Positions 45,957 through 54,809 of a stretch of DNA of 64,000 nucleotides are shown one piece after another. Position 1 is the stretch's first letter; each line of letters starts with the position of its first letter. Under the pieces are notes generated by a model. It ran no database searches and was not told the DNA's origin. It saw only the letters and a list, made by a program, of their open reading frames with translations. The stretch is from Chloroflexota bacterium (GTDB lineage: Bacteria > Chloroflexota > Anaerolineae > Aggregatilineales > J027). A program made the position numbers and the translations under genes. The stretch covers positions 62,001-126,000 of the forward strand of contig JACRBG010000029.1 of NCBI GenBank assembly GCA_016234595.1, written 5' to 3'.

Positions 45957-46934
45957 GTGTACGGTTTCTGGTGTGAACGACCGATGCCAGCTCAATTTGA
46001 GGTACTTTTGGAGGGCGTTGGGAAAGTCATTGGTTCGAGCAGCGTTTCGACAAGCGACTTTTGGGAAGCTGCCCAACAAGTCCACGTCATTATCGCCTCA
46101 GCCAACAGTCTGTTTGATGATAACTTTATGGCAAAAGTGCCAGCCCTCAAAGTAATTTCCCGCACGGGTATCGGGGTAGATAAAGTCTCGATTTCAGCAG
46201 CGACCGCACGGGGTATCGCTGTCTGTAATGCCCCCGATGTACCCACCCGAGCAACGGCTGAACACACCATCGCCTTAATGTTTGCCATCACCAAACATCT
46301 TCACCAAGTAGATCGGGCATTAGAACACGGGGAACGCCGCGATTTTTACAGCCAGCATCGTGCTGTTGAGATTGAAGGGTTGCGCATGGGCGTTGTGGGG
46401 CTGGGGCGCATCGGTCAGAAAGTGGCACGATATGCGCGAGGGTTGGGCATGAATGTCATGGGGTTCGATCCGTTTTTGTCCCCGATGCAGTTTGTGATGC
46501 TTAAAATTGAATATGCGGCTACGCTAGAATCATTGCTTGCCAAAGCCGATGTGGTCTCGCTGCATCTACCAGCCACCACTGAAACCATCGGTTTGATGAA
46601 TGCTGAGCGTCTTGCCCAAATGAAACAAGGGGCTTATCTGATTAACACCGCACGTGGCAGTCTGCTGGATGAGAGCGCGTTGCTGGCTGCGTTGGAAAGT
46701 GGGCATTTGCACGGTGCGGGCCTTGATGTCTTTGAGCCAGAACCCCCCCATCCTGATAATCCCTTGCTGCATCGGGCTGATGTAGTGGCGACTCCTCATA
46801 TTGGCGGTGTCACCCATACTAGTCGGAATAATTTTTGGCGGGAAGCCATTAGTCAAGCGGTTGAGGTACTTAAAGGGATACGCCCTGTCAATTTAGTCAA
46901 TCCCGATGTTTGGTCGCATTTCCAAAAGCCCTAA
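45957..46934 (+). CDS. D-2-hydroxyacid dehydrogenase (phosphoglycerate dehydrogenase-like)
   Basis: 325 residues. Cofactor motif GVVGLGRIGQKVARYARGLG, then NTARGSLLDESALLAAL and TPHIGGVTHTS with the catalytic His; Arg in SRTGIGVDKVS and Glu in DVFEPEPPH complete the active site. It is shorter than SerA and lacks an ACT domain, so a catabolic sugar-acid dehydrogenase is likelier. GTG 45957 has GAGG 6 bases upstream. The usual first beta-strand is missing, and VRFLV in the frame one base over just upstream fits it, so a frameshift is possible; ATG 45984 is another start. Confidence 0.85.
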   Translation: MYGFWCERPMPAQFEVLLEGVGKVIGSSSVSTSDFWEAAQQVHVIIASANSLFDDNFMAKVPALKVISRTGIGVDKVSISAATARGIAVCNAPDVPTRATAEHTIALMFAITKHLHQVDRALEHGERRDFYSQHRAVEIEGLRMGVVGLGRIGQKVARYARGLGMNVMGFDPFLSPMQFVMLKIEYAATLESLLAKADVVSLHLPATTETIGLMNAERLAQMKQGAYLINTARGSLLDESALLAALESGHLHGAGLDVFEPEPPHPDNPLLHRADVVATPHIGGVTHTSRNNFWREAISQAVEVLKGIRPVNLVNPDVWSHFQKP

Positions 46935-46951
46935 GCCATGGAAATCAACCC

Positions 46952-47782
46952 ATGATTATTGATGCCCATCTGCACATTTGGCGGGCAACCCCACATTACC
47001 CTAACCCTGATGCCACGATTGTCAGTCCATTTTCAGACGTACCCATTGAACTCCTTGCCGACTATATGGCGGAATATGGGGTAGATCGAGCCGTGCTGGT
47101 GCAGCCACTGTTTCCGGGGGTAGATAACAGCTATATAGCCGACTGCGCCGCCGCCGATCCGCACAAATATGCGGCAGTCTGCGTGGTTGATTCATCGCAA
47201 CCAGATGCTGCCGATCAGCTTGAATATTGGGTTACGGAACGCGGTTGTAAAGGCTTGCGGTTGCGCCCCAATATGTCGGACGAAGAGCATATCTTCGGAA
47301 CGCCCCCAACCTATCCCTTATGGCAACAAGCGGCCAAACTGGGCATTGCCATTAACATTGTGGCCCGCCCACAGCATATTCCCAAGATTCGGCATTTACT
47401 TGAACAATTTCCAACTGTGCCCACCATCATTGACCACATGGCCCACCCACAAGTGAGCGATGGAGTACAATCGCCCGACTTCCAAGCCCTACTCCATTTA
47501 GCTCAGTTTAAAAATATCTCTATCAAGCCGACGGGGTATTACTATTTTTCGGCCCAACGTTACCCCTATACCGATTGCTGGGACTTCTTCAGGGCCATTT
47601 ATGATCATTTTGGGGCTGAACGTCTGATTTGGGGCAGCGACTTTCCGCACGTGTTATTAAAAACAGGCTATCGGCGCAGCCTGTTAATGCAAGAGCGCGT
47701 CTTCCCTTTTCTTACACCTACTGACCTCAGGTTAATGATGGGCGAAAACGCGCTCCGGCTCTATTGGAAAACACCTAATTAG
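46952..47782 (+). CDS. Amidohydrolase-2 family (lactonase-like)
   Basis: 276 residues from ATG 46952, with GGAAA 8 bases upstream. MIIDAHLHIW carries the first metal ligands, TIIDHMAHP the third, and LIWGSDFPH the catalytic Asp. The family includes 2-pyrone-4,6-dicarboxylate and L-fucono/L-rhamnono-lactone hydrolases, so a sugar lactone or a cyclic product of inositol metabolism may be the substrate. It is 17 bases after the dehydrogenase gene and converges with iolD. Confidence 0.85.
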   Translation: MIIDAHLHIWRATPHYPNPDATIVSPFSDVPIELLADYMAEYGVDRAVLVQPLFPGVDNSYIADCAAADPHKYAAVCVVDSSQPDAADQLEYWVTERGCKGLRLRPNMSDEEHIFGTPPTYPLWQQAAKLGIAINIVARPQHIPKIRHLLEQFPTVPTIIDHMAHPQVSDGVQSPDFQALLHLAQFKNISIKPTGYYYFSAQRYPYTDCWDFFRAIYDHFGAERLIWGSDFPHVLLKTGYRRSLLMQERVFPFLTPTDLRLMMGENALRLYWKTPN

Positions 47783-49671
47783 TAGTGATAACGTTGCAGT
47801 TTAGCGCGGGTCTCAAGATAATCCACACGGGCCGCTTGCGTTTCTTCAATACTGGTCACTTCAGCGGGGGCCACATCCCACCATACTTCGGACGATGGGC
47901 CATAGCGATGGGGTTCTGTCTCGACCACAATCACACAGGTACCGGTTTCTTGCCGAGCTTCAGCAAGGGCTTGCTTCAATCCATCGGGGTCTTTAACACT
48001 CCATGTTTTAGCACCCATGCTGGCGGCATTCTTGGCAAAATCAATATTCACATATTCACCCTCTAAGCGATTTGATTCAGCACTACGGGCACGAAATTCG
48101 TTGCCAAAACTGACCCCCACCCGCCCCATCTGTAAGCGGCGGATGATTTGGAAGCCGTGATTATTCATCACAATCACAGTAATTTTTAGATCCTCTTGCA
48201 CAGATGTAACTATTTCAGTGGGTTGCATCAAGTAAGTGCCATCGCCAATCATGACATAGACTTCACCTTCGGGTTGCGCCATCCTTACGCCTAAGCCTGC
48301 TGGAATCTCATACCCCATACACGAGAAGCCAAATTCCAAATGGCAGTGGCGTTGATCGGTCGGGTCCCAAAGTTGATGGAGATCACCGGGAGCGCCACCT
48401 GCCGCTGTAATCACGGTGTCTCCCGGCTGGGCCTGTAGATTGATAACATTGATGGCGTGCAGTTGGCTAAATTTTTCACCGTGATGTTGCACAAACACAT
48501 CGCGGGCCAACAATTCTTGCCATTCTTCTTTGGCAACGGCAATTTCCTCATAATAGGCCGGGGATGGCCGAAGTACAGCCTTCTCCCCTGCTTGTGTAAG
48601 TGCAAGCAGAGCTTCCCGTGCATCGGCGATAATGGGCAACGCGCCTTGTTTGTAGCCATCATGCCCATTGACATTGATACTAATGAATTTCACATTTGGG
48701 TTATTGAAGGCGGATTGTGAACCAGTTGTAAAGTCAGTGAGACGTGTCCCAATACAAATGACCAAATCGGCTTGGCTCATCAATCGTCCGGCTGAACCTG
48801 TACCCGTTACGCCAAAACCACCGATAGTCATGGCCGTATCATCGAGCATTGCTCCTTTACCCGCAAAGGTCTCGCCCACCGGAATCCCAAATTTATTGGC
48901 AAAGGCTTGCAGTTCAGCGCGAGCCTCCGAATAAATAACCCCACCTCCAGCAATAATCATAGGGCGTTGGGCGGCCTTAATCATCTCGATAGCCGTGTGG
49001 ATGCGTTGGGGATTCGGCAAACGGCGTTCAATTTCCCAAACCCGCTCGTCAAAAAAAGAGGCCGGGTAATCATAGGCATGGGCTTGGATGTCTTGTGGTA
49101 ACGCAATGACCACCGCACCGGTATCGGCTGGGTCGGTCAAAACTCGCATAGCTTCCGGTAGCGCGGTCAAGAGATGTTCGGGACGAGTGATACGGTCAAA
49201 GAAGCGGCTGACCGGACGGAAAGCATCGTTGACGCTCACATCCATCGAGATAGGATGCTCTAGCTGTTGGAGCACGGGCCCTTGATGGCGGGTCGCGTAG
49301 TAATCGGCTGGCAAGAGCAAGACAGGCAGGCGATTGACTGTTGCGGTAGCTGCACCTGTAATCATATTAGTGGAGCCGGGGCCAATCGAGGCGGCGCAAG
49401 CCAATGTCGCCAGACGTAAATTAGCTTTGGCAAATCCGCTGGCAGTATGCACCATAGACTGCTCATTGTGGGGCTGCATATAGGGCAGATCAGTCCCATA
49501 TTCAATAAGCGCCTGTCCCAATCCCGCCACATTGCCATGCCCAAAAATCCCAAACATGGCCGGAATAAGGCGGCGGCGTTTACCATCGCGTTCACTATAT
49601 TGAAGCTGAAGGTATTTCACCAACGCCTGCGCCATCGTCAAACGTAAAGTTTCAGTTTTTTTGGCTGCCAT
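47779..49671 (-). CDS. iolD: Trihydroxycyclohexane-1,2-dione hydrolase, IolD-like
   Basis: 630 residues, a thiamine-diphosphate enzyme. It splits the ring of 3D-trihydroxycyclohexane-1,2-dione, a step of myo-inositol breakdown, giving 5-deoxyglucuronate. The catalytic Glu lies in HNEQSMVHTASGFA, and the ThDP-metal motif in VMIGDGTYLMQPTEIV, ending with VIVMNNHG. The N-terminus TLRLTMAQALVKYLQLQY matches IolD. AGGAGG is 4 bases before the ATG. It overlaps the convergent amidohydrolase by 4 bases and is the last gene of the GntR-SDR-iolD operon. IolB, IolC and IolJ are not seen in the window. Confidence 0.9.
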   Translation of the reverse strand: MAAKKTETLRLTMAQALVKYLQLQYSERDGKRRRLIPAMFGIFGHGNVAGLGQALIEYGTDLPYMQPHNEQSMVHTASGFAKANLRLATLACAASIGPGSTNMITGAATATVNRLPVLLLPADYYATRHQGPVLQQLEHPISMDVSVNDAFRPVSRFFDRITRPEHLLTALPEAMRVLTDPADTGAVVIALPQDIQAHAYDYPASFFDERVWEIERRLPNPQRIHTAIEMIKAAQRPMIIAGGGVIYSEARAELQAFANKFGIPVGETFAGKGAMLDDTAMTIGGFGVTGTGSAGRLMSQADLVICIGTRLTDFTTGSQSAFNNPNVKFISINVNGHDGYKQGALPIIADAREALLALTQAGEKAVLRPSPAYYEEIAVAKEEWQELLARDVFVQHHGEKFSQLHAINVINLQAQPGDTVITAAGGAPGDLHQLWDPTDQRHCHLEFGFSCMGYEIPAGLGVRMAQPEGEVYVMIGDGTYLMQPTEIVTSVQEDLKITVIVMNNHGFQIIRRLQMGRVGVSFGNEFRARSAESNRLEGEYVNIDFAKNAASMGAKTWSVKDPDGLKQALAEARQETGTCVIVVETEPHRYGPSSEVWWDVAPAEVTSIEETQAARVDYLETRAKLQRYHY

Positions 49672-49680
49672 TTTGACCTC

Positions 49681-50454
49681 CTAAGAATCATAATTTCCAA
49701 TGACATGTTGATCAAAATCTATCAGTGAGCCTGTCATCATCTCAGACTCGTCACTCAGTAAGTAAGCGGTAATTCCGGCGACATCACGCGGACGCAAGAT
49801 ACGTTTAAATGGCACTTTCGCCTCGGCCTGCTCTAGCCAATTTTCAGGCTTGCCCATCGCCATCTGAACGGCATGTTCGTTGGTCGTGTACGTCCAGCCA
49901 ATATTCAATCCATTCACCCGAATATGGTCAAAACGTAAAGCGTGGGCGGCATTTTTGGTCAAAGTGGCAAGCGCCCCCTTTGAGGCACAATAAGCGGTGA
50001 TGAAGGGTTGTCCACCGTGCGCCGACATGCTCAGGATGTTGACGATACTGCCACCGTGCCCCTCACGTTTCATGACACGCACCGCTTCTTGCATCAAGAT
50101 AAACGGCGCTCTGGTATTGACAGCAAAGATTTGATCCCAAAGTTCAACACTTGTATCTTCCAATGTGCCGCGGGTCGTGACTCCTGCCGCATTGACCAGC
50201 CCATCCACCCGGCCAAATTGTTCATCACATACTTGAATCACCCGCCGACAATCGGCTTCCTTTTCAAGATCGGTAGGCACATAGATGGCCTTACACCCTG
50301 CCTGCTCTAATTCAGCCGCCACCTGCTGACCGCGTTCTTGGTTGCGACCACAAATCACAAGGCCTTCTACCTCTAAACCCGCAAGGTGACGGGCGATGCC
50401 TTCACCTAAACCCTGTGTACCCCCTGTAACAACAATAACTTTTTTGTTTTCCAT
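49681..50454 (-). CDS. Short-chain dehydrogenase/reductase
   Basis: 257 residues. Cofactor motif [24 protein letters not shown], then catalytic Ser in NILSMSAHG and [11 protein letters not shown]. It probably oxidises or reduces a cyclitol or sugar acid. It sits between the GntR regulator (7-base gap) and iolD (9-base gap), so it is co-regulated with both. Confidence 0.87.
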   Translation of the reverse strand: MENKKVIVVTGGTQGLGEGIARHLAGLEVEGLVICGRNQERGQQVAAELEQAGCKAIYVPTDLEKEADCRRVIQVCDEQFGRVDGLVNAAGVTTRGTLEDTSVELWDQIFAVNTRAPFILMQEAVRVMKREGHGGSIVNILSMSAHGGQPFITAYCASKGALATLTKNAAHALRFDHIRVNGLNIGWTYTTNEHAVQMAMGKPENWLEQAEAKVPFKRILRPRDVAGITAYLLSDESEMMTGSLIDFDQHVIGNYDS

Positions 50455-50461
50455 TGATTTT

Positions 50462-51190
50462 TTACCTGTGCGAAGCCCTTATATATTTAAGACGATCTTT
50501 GATGCCTTCATAATGAAAAATCATGCTCTCTTGCATTGTTTTAATATCGCGTGTCTCTAAGGCCTCCAATATTCTCGCATGGCGTTCATAGGTTCTCATC
50601 AAATCGCGGGGTTCGGGCAAGGAGATTTGCTGCCGCGCTTGGTAAAAGATACCCCAAAAGACATCCAAAATTTTACCAACGACACTGTTATCCACATTAG
50701 CCCATAAAGTTTGGTGGAAAAGCCGGTCATGTTCTGCCGAATAGCTTCCCACTTGGGCGGCACTGTGCATTTGGTCAACAATCACCCGCAAATCACTAAT
50801 TTGTTCAGGTGTAACCGCTTCAATCGCTCGTGGGATCATCCCATATTCAACATGAAAGCGCACTTCCAAAATATCGGAAAGCTCGGTCAGGTTAAACATG
50901 ATGCCATAGCCAAAACTGTCAAGCAGGGCATTAAATGAAAAGCTACCAACAAACAACCCAGCCCCCGAACGCCCCTCGACAATATCTAACATTTCAAGGG
51001 CTTTGACCGCTTCTCGCACCGAATTGCGACTCACCCCTAGCTGGTGCGCCAATTCTATTTCAGAAGGAAGCTGATCACCCGGCTTCAATGCGTTCCGAAC
51101 AATATAGTCTTTAATTTCTTGTTGTAAGACTTTATAGAGTGGCAGCCTGTGTTTGACAGGTTTCATAGGGAATTGCGGTTCGTTTGACAT
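50462..51190 (-). CDS. FadR-type GntR transcriptional regulator
   Basis: 242 residues. The N-terminal winged helix is [20 protein letters not shown] then [28 protein letters not shown]; the C-terminal FCD domain (about 90-235) has candidate metal-ligand residues ([25 protein letters not shown]). It probably senses a sugar acid and controls the cyclitol genes; the candidate motif occurs at 51270 and 45899. It heads its operon and diverges from iolE. Confidence 0.88.
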   Translation of the reverse strand: MSNEPQFPMKPVKHRLPLYKVLQQEIKDYIVRNALKPGDQLPSEIELAHQLGVSRNSVREAVKALEMLDIVEGRSGAGLFVGSFSFNALLDSFGYGIMFNLTELSDILEVRFHVEYGMIPRAIEAVTPEQISDLRVIVDQMHSAAQVGSYSAEHDRLFHQTLWANVDNSVVGKILDVFWGIFYQARQQISLPEPRDLMRTYERHARILEALETRDIKTMQESMIFHYEGIKDRLKYIRASHR

Positions 51191-51263
51191 AATACGCTAC
51201 CTCAAGAGTGTGACCGATAGTTTTGAGCCTTTGGGGTTGCTTTCCATCCTTCAAGTGTAGCTG

Positions 51264-51281
51264 TATAATCTATCCTATAGT
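51264..51281 (+). promoter_or_regulatory. iolE promoter -10 and candidate GntR operator
   Basis: A perfect TATAAT (51264-51269) has TTTCCA 17 bases upstream as a weak -35. CTATCCTATAGT (51270-51281) directly follows, overlapping the start of transcription, and includes the inverted repeat CTAT-N3-ATAG. Binding there would block initiation. Confidence 0.55.
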
Positions 51282-51345
51282 TGGACATTTGGACTGTATG
51301 ATTGTATCAAGTTCACCTCATGTGTCAAACTGTAAGGAGCAAATT

Positions 51346-52242
51346 ATGACCATTAGAATTGGCAACGCCCCAGTTTCATGGGCGATTTATGAATTTAAAG
51401 ACATTGAACCCAAATATACCTTTACGCGAGTATTGGATGAGATTGTTGAGACAGGTTATAGCGGAACCGAGTTAGGGCCTTGGGGATTCTTGCCAACTGA
51501 TCCAACCAAATTACGTATCGAGCTTGAAAAACGCCATTTACAGATGGTATCGGCTTATGTCCCTGTCAAATTAGTGGACGAGTCGGTTCACCCACAAGCG
51601 GAAGCCGAAGCCATTAAGGTTGGCAAATTGTTGGCGGCACTTGGAGCCAAATATATTGTGTTGGCGGACGATAATGGCAGTGTGCCAGCACTAATCAAAG
51701 AAGCCGGACGTGCTCAGGGTTCACGTCTATCACCTGAAAAGTGGGATGTCGTAGCAAAAGGCGTCAATCGCATCGCCCGCCGGGTCAATGATGAGACAGG
51801 GTTGAAATTTGCCTTTCACCACCACTGCGCAGGTTATGTTGAAACACCGCAAGAGGTTCGTCATCTGATGGATCGAACCGATTTTGACCTAGTAGGGCTG
51901 TGCCTAGACACAGGGCACTATCATTATGGTGGCGGAGATGCCCTAGAGGCTATTAAAACCTATGGCGCACGTATTCGCCATCTACACTTTAAAGATTGCG
52001 ACATGCACATTCGCCAGCAGTGCATCAGTCAGCAACTCGATTACTTTGGTGCTGTCGGGGCCGGAGTCTTTTGTGAACTGGACAAAGGCAATGTTAATTT
52101 TCCAGCAATCATCGCCGAAATGGAAAAACTTGGCTTTGATGGTTGGGCTACGGTTGAGCAAGACATCCTCGTTGACGACCTCGATGCCCCCAAACAGAGC
52201 GCTGCCCGAAATCGGGCCTATCTCCGTTCGCTAGGGCTATAA
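51346..52242 (+). CDS. iolE: IolE-like inosose dehydratase (sugar isomerase fold)
   Basis: 298 residues from ATG 51346, with AAGGAG about 7 bases upstream; the frame is open further but the added part is not protein-like. IGNAPVSWAIYEF at the N-terminus is the IolE signature, and metal-site residues lie in FHHHCAGYVE, LCLDTGHYHYGG, RHLHFKDCD and TVEQDIL. It would dehydrate an inosose to the diketone used by IolD. It is divergent from the GntR-SDR-iolD operon, so the promoters share one region. Confidence 0.82.
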   Translation: MTIRIGNAPVSWAIYEFKDIEPKYTFTRVLDEIVETGYSGTELGPWGFLPTDPTKLRIELEKRHLQMVSAYVPVKLVDESVHPQAEAEAIKVGKLLAALGAKYIVLADDNGSVPALIKEAGRAQGSRLSPEKWDVVAKGVNRIARRVNDETGLKFAFHHHCAGYVETPQEVRHLMDRTDFDLVGLCLDTGHYHYGGGDALEAIKTYGARIRHLHFKDCDMHIRQQCISQQLDYFGAVGAGVFCELDKGNVNFPAIIAEMEKLGFDGWATVEQDILVDDLDAPKQSAARNRAYLRSLGL

Positions 52243-52295
52243 GAGTGATGGAGACCGTACAGAAAATTACGTGTAACCGCCCATTTCAACGGTCT

Positions 52296-52714
52296 CTAAG
52301 GTTCTACAACAAGGCCTGCAAGCAATTCTAGGAGCGGGATTTCTGAGAGTGCCACACTTTCGTCGGCGGCTCCATAATAAATCCGCAGCAAATCGCCCTG
52401 TATAACGACTCCACAGGTAAACATGACATTCCCCAAAAAACCGTCCATCTCATAGGATGTTTGCGGCGAGAAAATGGGTTGTCGGCTATAGCCAATCACC
52501 CGTTCGGGTTGATCGTAGGAGGTTAGGAAAGCCCCCAAACAATACCGGTCATGATGATCGGCAGCATGATAAATGGATAGCCACCCTGCCTCAGTATAAA
52601 TCGGTGGCACTCCGCCCCCTACCCGCCATTTGGTTTGGCTTCAAGCACAACTCGGTGTTGACCCCAGTGTTTGAGGTCAGGGGAGGTTGCTGTACAGATA
52701 TGATACCCATCGAA
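52296..52714 (-). pseudogene. Truncated, frameshifted GH130 glycosidase
   Basis: The intact C-terminus (PPIYTEAGWLSIYHAADHHD, GFLGNVMFTCGVVI, LRIYYGAADESVALSEI) belongs to GH130 mannoside phosphorylases. Upstream, GYHICTATSPDLKHWGQH and VVLEAKPNG come from the same family but lie in another frame; the shift is near 52650, just before WRVGGGVPP. Homology ends near 52700-52714, where it meets the permease remnant on the other strand. It is a broken gene end. Confidence 0.8.
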
Positions 52715-53053
52715 ATCGAAGAAGCTGCCATCCTTGACGGGGCCAATACCGCGCAAATTTATTGGTATGTCATGTTACCGCTGATTCGGCCTGTTCTGTT
52801 GGCAATTGCGGTACTCTCGTTTCAGGCCAATTGGAACAATTTCCAAAGCCCCCTGCTCGACATCACCACGCCTGATAAATATCCTTTGGCGCTGGCAGTG
52901 CGTTTCTTTGACCAATCTCTGTCCAAAGAAGCCCCTCTTTGGAATTACACGATGGCGATGTTCACCATGATGGCCGCTCCGGTTCTTGCTGTTTATTTCC
53001 TTGCCCAACGGCAGTTTATTGAAGGGATTAACTTTGGCGCAGTTAAGGGTTAA
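52700..53053 (+). pseudogene. C-terminal remnant of a sugar ABC-transporter permease
   Basis: 117 residues. IPIEIEEAAILDGANTAQIY is the EAA loop of a MalG-type (CUT1) permease, followed by the last two or three membrane helices and the usual end FIEGINFGAVKG. The N-terminal half (about 160 residues) is missing. The break coincides with the end of GH130 homology, so one deletion joined the two. An apparent 198-residue frame starting at 52457 is only an artefact across this junction. Confidence 0.82.
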
Positions 53054-53726
53054 ATTACTTCTGGTAGTCTTGGTCATAGCCCTACTGTTTCCGCCGATGA
53101 GTAGTGCACAAGACTCGTCGAGTGACCTCGTCAATCTCGATCATCTGCGCTTTCTGACGGAACCTATCACGGTCGAGGGTCAGGACATGGCGTTGGTGCA
53201 CATCTACTCGGAATATCCGGAGTACGAATGGGTGGATGCCGGACTAGAGATTGGCTTGGAAGCCGGGCGTGGGATAGGTGGTAATGGTTTTATGGATTTA
53301 AGCGGAAGGGATCCCGATGTCCCAGCGAATTTGCTTAAGCTGGTTTTGGTTGCGCCGGGAATGGATAACAGTGCCCTGCAAACCGCATCGGTCGCCCTCT
53401 CCATCCGGCTAGATGACGAGGAGCGCATCACGTTACCAGAAACCGTCTCGCCCGACAGTGATTATTTTTGGCTGGATCTGTTGAATACCACTCCAGTAAC
53501 CCTAGCAGAAGGCGAACACACACTGCGCGTTGAATACGCAGGTGATGTCTCCGACAACTCCGGTCTTAGCAAGCTTGATGCCTTTTATTTGCAGCCTGTT
53601 GTGGCTAGTCGGATTTTCCAAACCCCCGATGGCCGCACTTTTACTCTCACTTATAACACCTTGACGGGTGAATCAACGAGGTCATTCAATTCGCACGCAA
53701 GGGCAAATAATTCTTGGAACCGATAG
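53034..53726 (+). CDS. Exported beta-sandwich protein, possibly a deletion fusion
   Basis: About 230 residues from TTG 53034, which has AAGGGA upstream and overlaps the permease remnant. Signal peptide VKLLLVVLVIALLFPPMSSA. Residues just after it (VNLDHLRFLTEPITVEGQDM, ALVHIYSEYPEYEWVDA) resemble the start of Chloroflexota glycosidase-like proteins that I recall continuing EGIACVDDVARA; here the sequence changes at once to an unrelated beta-sandwich (DNSALQTASVALSIRLDDEE, LAEGEHTLRVEYAG). A second deletion may have fused the two. The stop overlaps the next gene by 13 bases. Confidence 0.55.
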   Translation: MAQLRVKLLLVVLVIALLFPPMSSAQDSSSDLVNLDHLRFLTEPITVEGQDMALVHIYSEYPEYEWVDAGLEIGLEAGRGIGGNGFMDLSGRDPDVPANLLKLVLVAPGMDNSALQTASVALSIRLDDEERITLPETVSPDSDYFWLDLLNTTPVTLAEGEHTLRVEYAGDVSDNSGLSKLDAFYLQPVVASRIFQTPDGRTFTLTYNTLTGESTRSFNSHARANNSWNR

Positions 53727-54748
53727 GTCTTGCACTGGTGGGGGCTGGTGCGTTTGGTGAATTTTGCTTGCGGGCTTTTGCTAGTCTGTCCCAAGTTCGG
53801 ATTCAAGCGGTGTGTGATATTGACGTGGCCCGCGCCGAGACAATGGCTTTTCAATATCAGGCTCAAGCTTATGACAATTTAGCCGACTTGCTACGCGACC
53901 CAGCCATTCAGGTTGTGGCGCTCAACACCCCACCCTATCTTCATGCCGAACAAGGCTTGGCGGTTTTGCAATCTGGTAGACATCTATTTTGTGAAAAACC
54001 GTTGGCCCTTACCCGCACAGATGCCCAAGCCCTCATAGATGCTGCCACGCAAAATCATGTTTTACTCACAGTGGACTATGTCATGCGCTACAATCCTTTT
54101 TGGCAGGCTGCCGCGCATTTGGCTCGTTCCGAGGCTTTAGGCCACTTGCGCCATATGGGTTTAAGTAATCATGCCGCTGGCTTATCCTTACCAGCCCACC
54201 ATTGGTTTTGGGATAAGACCCAAAGTGGTGGCATTTGGATTGAGCATGGTGTCCATTTTTTTGACGCCTTTGCATGGGTTGCCGGCGGAACGGGCAAAAT
54301 TCTTGCCTCCACAGCCTATAATCGTGCTGATGGAGCGACTGATCGGGTTGAAGCGCTTGCTCGCTTTGGCAACACCGCCGCCCATTTTTATCATGCCTTT
54401 GATCAAAGTGGTCAAAACGAGCAAACCGCTGTGGGCCTCACTTTTGAGCAAGGCTATGTCCCACTGCGCGAATGGGCTCCAACCTCTATCGAAATTGTGA
54501 CCCCTTTAGCGCCAAAAGCGCTCATCCCCCATCTACCCGGCGAAATCGAAACCCGTCCAACCTCAAATAATCGCTCGCTCATCCGGGCTTATGCTCCGGA
54601 AGGTAAAGCGGCGATGGTGGCCTTCGTCAACAGCATCCGAACCGGTCACCCCCTGCCCGTCAGTGGTCAGCATGGTTTAGCTAGTTTGCAATTAGCCCTC
54701 GCCGCCGAAAACTTCACCCAGCAAGCTGATCTGGTAGCCATCACGTAA
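53714..54748 (+). CDS. Gfo/Idh/MocA-family oxidoreductase
   Basis: 344 residues starting at TTG 53714 (LALVGAGAFGEFCLRAF); no other start fits. EKP motif in FCEKPLALTRTDAQ and a second-domain motif GGIWIEHGVHFFDAF. It would oxidise a sugar or cyclitol hydroxyl. It is distinct from the family member at 44677-45852. It overlaps the preceding gene and ends at a perfect hairpin terminator. Confidence 0.85.
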   Translation: MEPIGLALVGAGAFGEFCLRAFASLSQVRIQAVCDIDVARAETMAFQYQAQAYDNLADLLRDPAIQVVALNTPPYLHAEQGLAVLQSGRHLFCEKPLALTRTDAQALIDAATQNHVLLTVDYVMRYNPFWQAAAHLARSEALGHLRHMGLSNHAAGLSLPAHHWFWDKTQSGGIWIEHGVHFFDAFAWVAGGTGKILASTAYNRADGATDRVEALARFGNTAAHFYHAFDQSGQNEQTAVGLTFEQGYVPLREWAPTSIEIVTPLAPKALIPHLPGEIETRPTSNNRSLIRAYAPEGKAAMVAFVNSIRTGHPLPVSGQHGLASLQLALAAENFTQQADLVAIT

Positions 54749-54751
54749 ACC

Positions 54752-54784
54752 AAAAGAGGTGATTTCAACTTAATCACCTCTTTT
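54752..54784. terminator. Bidirectional terminator between convergent genes
   Basis: AAAAGAGGTGATT (54752-54764) and AATCACCTCTTTT (54772-54784) are perfect 13-base inverted arms with a 7-base loop and T runs in both directions. It serves the dehydrogenase (plus) and the GH8 operon (minus). Confidence 0.94.
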
Positions 54785-54809
54785 CGCAAGCCAGATTGCC
54801 TCGCCCTAT

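Noticed and set aside
52457-53053. A single 198-residue permease gene
   Set aside because: Only the part from 52700 is permease; the first 80 codons are antisense to the GH130 remnant, so it is a junction artefact.
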